The position numbers and the translations under genes were made by a program. This document shows, one piece after another, positions 21,414 through 27,328 of a stretch of 27,328 bases of DNA (position 1 is its first letter; every line of letters begins with the position of its first letter). The DNA is from a virus: positions 1 through 27,328 of IMG/VR virus record IMGVR_UViG_3300006750_003312; one strand, given 5' to 3'. Below the pieces are notes generated by a model. The model saw only the letters and a program-made list of their open reading frames with translations, searched no databases and was not told the origin of the DNA.

Positions 21414-22201
21414 TAAATCCCCTTCGGCTTCAATGCTCCAAAGATATTAGCTCCAGAACTCAAAGCTCCTGTTATGTTTGTCATTGCATTTGCTGTCCCG
21501 GTTTGATCCAGACTCCAAGCTTCCCTGGGAGACATGAAGAAGGGATTTTGGGTATAGGTTGGAGAGAAGTACTCTGCTTGCCCTATACCCCCGGTTATAC
21601 GCGATGCTCCTTGGAAAGCCTCACTAGCAGAGTTAATATACTGAGAGAGACTTTCATTCCCTGCTTTCATAGCTGCGTTGGTTATATTCTCCTGTGCAGC
21701 CCCGGAGTAAAGAGCATTCCCGGAAGAATAGATATTCCCTGCACTTTGTGCTGCTCTGTCCATTATAGATTGCATAAACTTTGGGGTGTTTCCTGAGAAG
21801 ATATCCTTCAACGCTCCTCCGGAAGCGTCTGCCACCCCGTAAGCATTGCTAAATGCAGTATCAGTATAGGGGTTTACATTTTCAATATCAGAAGCAGAGC
21901 CTACTTTCATATAGGGATCTATATCTCCTCCAACACTATATTCAAGGACTTCTCCAAGGAGAGTTTTAAGGTCTTTATTGTTAAATCCACCAAACCCGGT
22001 GTCTACATTACTGAATTCATAATCACCGGGATTGAAACTATCCTCAGGTTTGATGGGGTAAGTCTCATCAAGAATAGTCTTCACTTGTTCATAAAACTCA
22101 TCGGATGTTGTGGGAATAGACATCGGGCTATAAGACCTTGTACTTCCTCCTCCTCCTCCTCTTCCAAGGTCGCTTCCTATGTCTGTTTCATTCTTAGCCA
22201 T
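21413..22201 (-). CDS. Small internal virion protein, T7 gp14-like by position (262 aa)
   Basis: The N-terminus is flexible and glycine-rich (a run of five Gly near residues 15-19, then Ser/Pro). The centre and C-terminus are Ala/Gly/Ser/Asn-rich helices without charges (SIMDRAAQSAGNIYSSGNAL, TNITGALSSGANIFGALKPKGI). That composition is typical of gp14-like ejected proteins that later insert into a membrane. ATG 22199-22201 lies within the 3' end of the acetyltransferase gene (8 nt overlap). Confidence 0.6.
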   Translation of the reverse strand: MAKNETDIGSDLGRGGGGGSTRSYSPMSIPTTSDEFYEQVKTILDETYPIKPEDSFNPGDYEFSNVDTGFGGFNNKDLKTLLGEVLEYSVGGDIDPYMKVGSASDIENVNPYTDTAFSNAYGVADASGGALKDIFSGNTPKFMQSIMDRAAQSAGNIYSSGNALYSGAAQENITNAAMKAGNESLSQYINSASEAFQGASRITGGIGQAEYFSPTYTQNPFFMSPREAWSLDQTGTANAMTNITGALSSGANIFGALKPKGI

Positions 22202-22673
22202 TAAATATCTCCTCTCTTAGTATAGAATACATCTCTACGTCTCTCCACTCCCCGCGGACCATAGCCCGTTTACGGAGAGTCCCTTCATGTTGAAAACCAA
22301 TCTTAGTAAGAAACCTTCGTACTGCTCGTTGAAATCCATAGATATTCGTCTCAACTCGCCGTAAGTCAAACTCAGTAAAAAGCCAAACAAGCCCTGCTTG
22401 AATATCAGGTATATGCGCCGAGAGTTTATGATCAGTTAAGGGTAGGTGTACTTCTGCTCGATTCCCTTGTTTGATCCGTTCTATTACAAAGTAACCATAG
22501 GAGGATTCTAGTATAACCGAATCTGGTGCAGTGAATACTTTAGTAAAAAATACTGGATCGGAGTATTCACCTTCGCCTAGATACCAACAGAAGTCTTTTA
22601 GTTCTTCCCAGATTTTACCAAGCTTCTCTTTATCAAAAGAAAGAAAGTGTAGATTCGCAGGTAAAGCCATCAT
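22194..22673 (-). CDS. GNAT-family acetyltransferase-like protein (159 aa)
   Basis: The C-terminal half has the RimJ/RimL-type GNAT signature: a strand RVETNIYGFQ, the helix RAVRRFLTKIGF, then HEGTLRKRAMVRGEWRDVEMYSIL, in which GF-x-hEG-x-LR and G-x-W-x-D-h-x-hyxh are the classic end motifs. The N-terminal half is less conserved. GNAT genes are found in the late operon of some T7-like phages next to internal virion genes, and may modify a virion or host protein; the substrate is unknown. The start is one of two tandem ATGs (22671-22673 or one codon later), the first overlapping the upstream stop as ATGA. Confidence 0.78.
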   Translation of the reverse strand: MMALPANLHFLSFDKEKLGKIWEELKDFCWYLGEGEYSDPVFFTKVFTAPDSVILESSYGYFVIERIKQGNRAEVHLPLTDHKLSAHIPDIQAGLVWLFTEFDLRRVETNIYGFQRAVRRFLTKIGFQHEGTLRKRAMVRGEWRDVEMYSILREEIFNG

Positions 22674-24541
22674 CTTCCCTGTACCTCATCTCCGACGAGA
22701 GCAAAGACAATACCAAAACCTCCAAGAGTATAAGGGGTATGGTTTTCAGCTGCTTGAGGGACTAACCGAAACCTTACATGAGCTCCGGTTATACGAAAGT
22801 TTACTTCATCTTCATCTTGTTCTGCGGGGATGACTAAGGTTCCTAGGTCTTTCCAGTTCTTCCCTTTATCTACAGACCCTGATAGGACTATGTTAAGAGA
22901 ATCATCTGATGCGTTAAGGGGGGATTCTAGTTCCAGACTGAAGCTAGTAAAGGTCTTGGTGATATCAGGGGATTCAAAGTCTAGATCCCCTGTAATCACT
23001 TTACCTGTAGGAACTTGTCCTGTATCTGCATCTAATAACCCGGAGTCGTCTTGGTAATAAAAAAGCCGATCCCCAGAGTTAAAAAATAACTGTTGATTCC
23101 ATGCAACCTCAGTAAGTATCGTATTCCAACTAGCAAAATAGGTACCAAACCCCGGCCAAGTATCAGGAGCGATATTCGCTGAAAGATTATCCCAACTAAT
23201 AGTTTCAAGAATAGTATCTGTTTGGATGAAGTTTGTTTCTCGTACCTCATTTGACCAACCTTTAGTTTTGACATTGAATCGCCATAGCTGGGATATCTGA
23301 TTCCCAGACGTAGGAATGCCAAAGACAACAGTAGAGGTGGAATAATCCGTTACCGCTCTCACTGAAGCTTCAGAAGACACAGTAGCTAGCATGTCCTTAA
23401 CAACCGGTGTCCCTACCGGTTGTACCCCTCTTTGCGACACGAAGTATACGTCATCTTGTCCTATGAAGAAATGACCATCCAGATAGGCGGTTACTGCCTT
23501 GGGAGTTACTAATCCCATTCCTCCTGTTTCAAACTTAGTGAATTGCAGGGGGAGAGAAGGGAGATTACTCTGCTGTCCGAACCAGATAGAATCCGTGAGG
23601 TACGCTATAAGAAACTGACTCATAGGCATTAAACGTCTAACAGCCCCGAAGCCATAGGGGAGTTGTAGAAAATCAGTAGCTGTGAAGGTTCCTAAGTTTC
23701 CTACACCTAGATTACTCCAGGCTATTCGTTGTCGATAGCGTAGATCTATTCCCCCTCCAAGATCATCTTCTGGGTCTCTGATATCTGCGGCCCAAAGCCT
23801 ATCACCATGATAAGCAACAGTATAAGGACACCAGTTGTCGTTATTCAATAACCCCCAGGCATTTGCAGGATTATTAGTAACAGTCTGAATAGGCCTTTGT
23901 CCATCTGCAAAGTAAAGAGTATCATTCACATTAACCGGGGTAGCTATGGCACTTGCTCCAACAGAGCGGTAGATGACATATGTAGCACCAGAGGGTGCAT
24001 TTACTAACGGGGTCTCAAGAACTATATTCGTATCATCCGTTACTGCTGCGATTATGTAGGTTTTTATCGCTACGTCATTAGCATTGGTTTCAGTCGTATC
24101 CCCCGTCTCTCCGGTTACAAATATCCTATCCCCAGCAAGAATCCAATTCTGTCCAGTAGACCAAGAGGTTCCACTGCCTACTAGATCATACGCAGTATCT
24201 CCTTCAGTAACTGTACCAACTTCATAGGTCCAATCTATAGCAGTTCTTGTTCCAGTCCTGATTATATAGATCTTCTTATTATCCATGATCACCGAGTAAG
24301 ACGCACCGGTTACTGCTCGTACCGTCCAAAGCCCCTGAATAGGGGCATAGTCTACTTCCCAAGTACCAAACCGGGAGGTAGCTGGACGACGACGAAGCCC
24401 ATAGGGTTGAGCTATGAACCCGTCGATATCTGTAAATGCCCCATCAGGTAACTGAGTAGAGGGCAGATCATTCCGAATACCTTTATTCAGAGGTCGAATG
24501 AATTTTCTTTGCTTTTTCTCTGGAATAAAGGCATCGGACAT
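22670..24541 (-). CDS. Tail nozzle/hub beta-propeller-like protein, T7 gp12-like by position (623 aa)
   Basis: A long all-beta protein. The N-terminus (FIRPLNKGIRNDLPSTQLPDGAF, given here as FIRPLNKGIRND and PDGAFTDIDGF) matches the start pattern seen in podoviral tail nozzle and P22-like tail hub proteins, which begin by binding the portal/adaptor ring and then build a propeller. Repeated strand units with YGDRLWAA, GHFFIGQDDVYFVSQRGVQPVG and LWRFNVKTKGWSNE are typical propeller blades. The C-terminal part (about 540-620) is an immunoglobulin-like or lectin-like sandwich. No catalytic motif. It precedes the GNAT and ejection proteins, as gp12 precedes gp13-16 in T7. Confidence 0.68.
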   Translation of the reverse strand: MSDAFIPEKKQRKFIRPLNKGIRNDLPSTQLPDGAFTDIDGFIAQPYGLRRRPATSRFGTWEVDYAPIQGLWTVRAVTGASYSVIMDNKKIYIIRTGTRTAIDWTYEVGTVTEGDTAYDLVGSGTSWSTGQNWILAGDRIFVTGETGDTTETNANDVAIKTYIIAAVTDDTNIVLETPLVNAPSGATYVIYRSVGASAIATPVNVNDTLYFADGQRPIQTVTNNPANAWGLLNNDNWCPYTVAYHGDRLWAADIRDPEDDLGGGIDLRYRQRIAWSNLGVGNLGTFTATDFLQLPYGFGAVRRLMPMSQFLIAYLTDSIWFGQQSNLPSLPLQFTKFETGGMGLVTPKAVTAYLDGHFFIGQDDVYFVSQRGVQPVGTPVVKDMLATVSSEASVRAVTDYSTSTVVFGIPTSGNQISQLWRFNVKTKGWSNEVRETNFIQTDTILETISWDNLSANIAPDTWPGFGTYFASWNTILTEVAWNQQLFFNSGDRLFYYQDDSGLLDADTGQVPTGKVITGDLDFESPDITKTFTSFSLELESPLNASDDSLNIVLSGSVDKGKNWKDLGTLVIPAEQDEDEVNFRITGAHVRFRLVPQAAENHTPYTLGGFGIVFALVGDEVQGR

Positions 24542-24544
24542 AAT

Positions 24545-24772
24545 CTATGCTCCTGCTTGTTGCCTATTTGCTTGGATAGCCCTCTTGCCTAGATATGCAG
24601 CAGATACCACCCCCGCAAGAGCAACTGTCTCAGCGATAGGAAGCTTGATGTCTATACCAAGTTTGGTAAGAAGAACCTGTGCTGTCATCATAACAGGAAC
24701 CATAGCACTCCAGTAGATAGTAAGCTTCCAAGTTCTACTTTGTCGCTTTGCTATAGCCTCCGGGCTACTCAT
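24545..24772 (-). CDS. Small two-pass membrane protein, possible holin (75 aa)
   Basis: Two hydrophobic segments (WKLTIYWSAMVPVMMTAQVLL at about 15-35, split here as WKLTIYWSAMVPVM and MTAQVLL; and ETVALAGVVSAAYLG at about 48-62) are separated by a short loop, with basic ends (KRQSRTWK and KRAIQANRQQ). Size and charge fit a class II holin. It lies two genes after the M15 endolysin, whereas another holin candidate is immediately before it. ATG at 24770-24772 overlaps the previous stop by 8 nt. Confidence 0.65.
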   Translation of the reverse strand: MSSPEAIAKRQSRTWKLTIYWSAMVPVMMTAQVLLTKLGIDIKLPIAETVALAGVVSAAYLGKRAIQANRQQAGA

Positions 24773-25136
24773 CTTCTAGTAATCCAAGAGCTTCGAGGAT
24801 CTCGATATCATAGGTATTCACACCTTCTACGAATACCAGATCTGCATCGGTTATCTCAGTAGGGGAAGCCGGGAGCTCTATATCCTGATCGCTTATTTCC
24901 TCAAAAAGCTTTGAAGCCGCAGCCCAGTTAGGAGAGTCTTGACTAAGGTTCTCCCCGTCATCTCCGTGTTCTTTGATAACATCATTCCATTGATCTTGGA
25001 TGATTGTTATTTCATCTCCTATAACCTTAAGAAACTTCTTAACACTTCTTCCCTTTTTGATATCTTTCCAGAAAATCGCATTAATCCTCTGAAAGGTACC
25101 ATTCCGAACTCCACCTAGTAACAAACCTGCCTTCAT
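24765..25136 (-). CDS. Acidic hypothetical protein in the lysis region (123 aa)
   Basis: The N-terminal 50 residues are basic and mixed (LLLGGVRNGTFQRINAIFWK); the rest is acidic (DHGDDGEN-like, SDQDIELPASPTEITDADLVF) and ends in a helix (IEILEALGLLEDE). It starts 9 nt after the endolysin stop behind AGGAGAGAG, so translation should be efficient. No known family is assigned; it may be a virion or lysis accessory protein. Confidence 0.65.
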   Translation of the reverse strand: MKAGLLLGGVRNGTFQRINAIFWKDIKKGRSVKKFLKVIGDEITIIQDQWNDVIKEHGDDGENLSQDSPNWAAASKLFEEISDQDIELPASPTEITDADLVFVEGVNTYDIEILEALGLLEDE

Positions 25137-25145
25137 CTCTCTCTC

Positions 25146-25646
25146 CTATAATCCCAACCCTGCTTGAAAGTGCATCCCATCTGGTACAAACCAGTCCCCC
25201 CCATAAGTGAAGCCTCGTTTAACAAAGGCTTCTGTGATGTACTTAGGTTGTTTTGATACTTGTCTAAATCCCCCAAGATGGGGGTTTATGTCTATAGCTG
25301 CTCCGAAACAATGGGTAGACATTTTAGTAGAATCTCCCCGTTGAGGACGGTAGTTGAAACATCCTCCCCATTTATCATGCCCGTTCTCTCGGATATAAAC
25401 TATCCCTTGATTATCGAGCATTTCCTTTAAAGCATCCACTACCACGGGGCCGATACGTCGGTGCATATATCCCCATTCGATCTCCTGCTCATGGTTCCAA
25501 GATAGGAATAGATTAAAAGGTAAGGCAAACCAATCAAGGTTATCCTTTATCCAATCTGTAGAAGCATTATCCCCTTTGCTTCTAGGATCTCCATAGATCT
25601 CAAACCAAGCTTCCTCAGTCTCGGGGACAGTTTCCAGCTTAATCAT
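25146..25646 (-). CDS. M15-family peptidoglycan peptidase, endolysin (166 aa)
   Basis: A zinc D-Ala-D-Ala carboxypeptidase/L-Ala-D-Glu endopeptidase domain. His112 and Asp119 in STHCFGAAIDINP give the H-x6-D zinc motif, and His159 in DGMHFQ is the third ligand; Arg100 and the following region match the substrate side. Trp152 and Asp156 flank the last motif. It cleaves the cross-links or stem peptides of host peptidoglycan to release progeny. No signal peptide, so a holin is needed. I set the start at ATG 25644-25646, overlapping the holin stop (TGATG) with AGGAG upstream; a longer in-frame reading to 25784 would only add codons from the holin gene in another frame. Confidence 0.85.
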   Translation of the reverse strand: MIKLETVPETEEAWFEIYGDPRSKGDNASTDWIKDNLDWFALPFNLFLSWNHEQEIEWGYMHRRIGPVVVDALKEMLDNQGIVYIRENGHDKWGGCFNYRPQRGDSTKMSTHCFGAAIDINPHLGGFRQVSKQPKYITEAFVKRGFTYGGDWFVPDGMHFQAGLGL

Positions 25647-25912
25647 CAAAGAACTCCTACCATAGCCTGGACTAGTTGAATCAACGTATCCGCTGGCATG
25701 ATCCGAAGAAGAAGATATAAAGATCCGGTAAAGAGGGCAATTATAATAAAAGTTCCTCCGGTTTTGAAAAGGAACTTCTGCCATGGAGGTTGGGGAGTTA
25801 GAGCGGTTTCTACTACCTTCTCAATCCTTTCCATTCGGTCTTTTAGTCCGTTATCTAATATCTTCCCATGCCGGATTAGTTCCTTCTCCATTCGGGTTAG
25901 TTGGCTTTCCAT
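25646..25912 (-). CDS. XhlA-like holin or membrane anchor (88 aa)
   Basis: An N-terminal amphipathic helix (MESQLTRMEKELIRHGKIL, then RMERIEKVVETAL) is followed by a basic PWQKFLFK linker, a clear membrane helix (GGTFIIIALFTGSLYLLLRI, about 51-70) and a hydrophobic end (LIQLVQAMVGVL). This is the organisation of XhlA and related haemolysin/holin proteins. It is directly coupled to the M15 peptidase gene, a typical lysis cassette. ATG 25912 follows AGGAG (25925-25921) at good spacing. Confidence 0.75.
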   Translation of the reverse strand: MESQLTRMEKELIRHGKILDNGLKDRMERIEKVVETALTPQPPWQKFLFKTGGTFIIIALFTGSLYLLLRIMPADTLIQLVQAMVGVL

Positions 25913-26032
25913 TTAAAAAACTCCTATACGTCGAGAGCGTCTAAGAAATCGGGATGTTTCTTCCACATAGCGTATGCGTATTCCATGACGTTGCCAGCTG
26001 TTTCTGAACTGACGATCTTTACTTAGAGCCAT
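25913..26032 (-). CDS. Small gene, possibly frameshifted (39 aa as read)
   Basis: ATG at 26030-26032 begins right after the fibre stop and opens a frame of 39 codons, MALSKDRQFRNSWQRHGIRI, extremely basic and unlike neighbours. The alternative frame, without a start codon, encodes a much more protein-like string (KIVSSETAGNVMEYAYAM, then WKKHPDFLDALDV) and ends at TAG 25924-25926, right where the holin ribosome site begins. Joining the first three codons to this second frame by a +1 shift would give MALVKIVSSETAG and so on. So the real product is probably the second frame and a one-base insertion, or a programmed shift, is present. Confidence 0.45.
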   Translation of the reverse strand: MALSKDRQFRNSWQRHGIRIRYVEETSRFLRRSRRIGVF

Positions 26033-27328
26033 TTAATTCTTCCCCTTCCATGAGTCGATTTCTACTTGTGTTTGATATATCATTTGTTTTAGTTGCTGTA
26101 TTTCAGCATTTTTTTGGTCGTTTTCTGCTTTGAGCTCCTTTGTCGCTTCAATCAAAATAGGGATAAAAGAAAGATAACTCACACCCAAATATCCATTTTC
26201 AATATCTATAACTCTTACCGCCTCTGGCACTATAGATTGAACTTCTTGGGCTACTAAACCATACTCTACATTAGTAGTATTTAGCATATTAAAGGTTTTT
26301 CCTTGTAATGCTGTAATAGTATTTAATGCATTAGTTATGTCTGTTATGTTCTCCTTTAGCCTTTCATCTGAAGTGGCTATAAGTGTGCCCGTATATTCAA
26401 TACTTCCTATCACATCAAGCGCAGAAGATGGGGCATTAGTACCTATGCCAACGTTGCCACTGGAGTCAATTCGCATTGCTTCGACGGTATTCGTCCCGAA
26501 CGCCATGAAGTTGTTTGGATGGTTGTAGTACAGAAATCCAACGTCGTTATCATCAACATCCCCAAAGTAAATGTTATTGTTTGAAGTATTGGGACAGAGG
26601 AACTGCATCCCCATGTTGACATTGTCGCTCTCTATAGTCAATTCATCAGCATTGGCATTTGCGGTGACACTTCCAGCGGAGCCTTCGTACACATGAAGCG
26701 TTCCATCAGGACTACTGGTACCTATGCCTACATAGCCATTATCTGAGATAGTTAGCTTGGCATCCGATAACGCCATACTCCCACTATCGGCAGCAATATC
26801 ATTAAGTATGTGAATCTTGCCCACCGCTGCAGACGTGGTCCGCTCAAAAACAATACCTGACTTGCGATAGCTGGTGTTCCCCTCTTCTCTGTATCCAAAA
26901 TGTATCCCTGTGAAGTTATCAACCCCTATTGTCGCTGCTGCAACAGTAGCATACGAGTCACTAGCAGAAACAAAATCTGTGCTGTATTGCGGATTACTGG
27001 TACCTATACCAACGTTGCCGGAGGAGTCGATGGTCACTAAGTCGAAAACGCCATCTGTGCCGAAAGACATATAATCACTATCATGGTCATACCTGATATT
27101 CCCGCTATATCGAGTCGCACCAGTAGTACCATCGGCAAACATGAGCCAGCTGTCATCAGAAGTCCCGCCGACTATAGTAATTCCACCGTCATTACCGTCA
27201 CTTACAACTAGACTTGTGGCGTAATAACTACTAGGACTAAGAGTACCTATGCCAACGTTGCCGTCACTTGCTAAAACAAGTTGATTGGTGTTCTCACCCG
27301 TTGATGAGTATGTCCTTAAGTTCATTGT
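26033..27328 (-). CDS. Tail fibre/spike with C-terminal S74 chaperone, 5' end outside the window (at least 430 aa)
   Basis: The frame is open to the window edge. An internal ATG at 27323-27325 is the first in view, but the preceding codon is ACA and the repeat pattern shows that the protein probably begins further right. Four copies of GNVGIGT (residues 22, 103, 197 and 290 from that ATG) space out a fibre made of beta segments. The last 112 residues are the intramolecular chaperone of endosialidase (peptidase S74): TSDERLKENI with catalytic Ser319 and the nearby Lys324, then YGLVAQEVQSIVPEAV and a C-terminal coiled coil (ATKELKAENDQKNAEIQQLK). The domain helps the fibre trimerise and then cuts itself off. 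It determines host binding. Confidence 0.88.
   Translation of the reverse strand, partial: TMNLRTYSSTGENTNQLVLASDGNVGIGTLSPSSYYATSLVVSDGNDGGITIVGGTSDDSWLMFADGTTGATRYSGNIRYDHDSDYMSFGTDGVFDLVTIDSSGNVGIGTSNPQYSTDFVSASDSYATVAAATIGVDNFTGIHFGYREEGNTSYRKSGIVFERTTSAAVGKIHILNDIAADSGSMALSDAKLTISDNGYVGIGTSSPDGTLHVYEGSAGSVTANANADELTIESDNVNMGMQFLCPNTSNNNIYFGDVDDNDVGFLYYNHPNNFMAFGTNTVEAMRIDSSGNVGIGTNAPSSALDVIGSIEYTGTLIATSDERLKENITDITNALNTITALQGKTFNMLNTTNVEYGLVAQEVQSIVPEAVRVIDIENGYLGVSYLSFIPILIEATKELKAENDQKNAEIQQLKQMIYQTQVEIDSWKGKN
26438..27262 (-). repeat. Four GNVGIGT repeats in the fibre
   Basis: GNVGIGT or GYVGIGT occurs at residues 22-28, 103-109, 197-203 and 290-296, followed by Ser/Asn-x-Pro. The spacings are 81, 94 and 93 residues. 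At the DNA level, on the + strand, each copy shows as variants of ACCTATGCCAACGTTGCC. Such repeats are usual in S74-ending fibres and allow copy-number change by recombination. Confidence 0.75.

Noticed and set aside
25647-25784. N-terminal extension of the M15 peptidase
   Set aside because: These codons come from the holin gene in another frame; ATG 25646 has its own AGGAG site and gives a normal-length M15 domain.
1-27328. Insertion sequences, CRISPR arrays, rRNA genes, canonical tRNA genes and lysogeny genes
   Set aside because: I looked for transposase motifs, regularly spaced repeats, ordinary cloverleaf patterns and integrase/repressor motifs and found none. The GNVGIGT repeats are protein repeats of a fibre.

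Overview
This window is part of a lytic tailed-phage genome, most likely a short-tailed, T7-like (podovirus-type) phage of a bacterium that uses Shine-Dalgarno signals. Genes are packed with 1-14 nt overlaps or very short gaps. Most starts sit behind GGAGG-like sites, and the coding strand is purine-rich on both arms. No integrase, repressor, transposase, CRISPR array or rRNA gene is visible. Terminase, portal and capsid genes are absent and presumably lie beyond the right edge. I cannot name the host: no full homology search was possible, and the only host clue is the strong use of SD sites.

Left arm (about 1-14128, all + strand) is the early/replication arm. It starts with small orphan genes behind a duplicated leader (1-1058), then a run of tiny genes (1060-2949) that includes a 27-residue membrane peptide and a zinc-ribbon protein. 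A DNA metabolism and recombination block follows: a Cas4/RecB-like nuclease with an Fe-S cysteine set, a small winged-helix-like protein, a Sak4/RecA-like ATPase and a candidate SSB-like protein closed by an intrinsic terminator at 5739-5777. Between the ATPase and the SSB-like gene lie two tandem tRNA-like structures (5067-5166 and 5188-5243) with acceptor and T arms but no recognisable anticodon arm. Next come HTH and zinc-ribbon proteins, a small cassette with different codon use, a secreted transglutaminase-like protein and a second terminator (7657-7704). After that are a GroES-like co-chaperonin, an orphan protein with a possible radical-SAM-like fold, three small membrane proteins, a uracil-DNA-glycosylase/exonuclease/family A DNA polymerase fusion, a P-loop replicative helicase candidate, and an HTH protein that overlaps the helicase 3' end by 296 nt in another frame.

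Right arm (27328 down to 14125, all - strand) is the late arm, transcribed towards the left arm. In order of transcription it holds a tail fibre with a C-terminal intramolecular chaperone (peptidase S74), a small possibly frameshifted gene, an XhlA-like holin candidate, an M15 peptidoglycan peptidase, a small acidic protein, a second small membrane protein, a large beta-rich tail protein (nozzle/propeller type), a GNAT acetyltransferase, and three proteins of 262, 931 and 1493 residues whose order and size match the internal virion (ejection) proteins of T7-like phages. The two arms converge tail to tail and share the four bases TTAA at 14125-14128, with no terminator between them.

The observations most worth a second look are the tandem tRNA-like elements, the UDG-polymerase fusion with its internal codon-use island, the long out-of-frame helicase/HTH overlap, the divergent repeats in the 1493-residue protein, and the apparent frameshift in the small gene near 25.9-26.0 kb.
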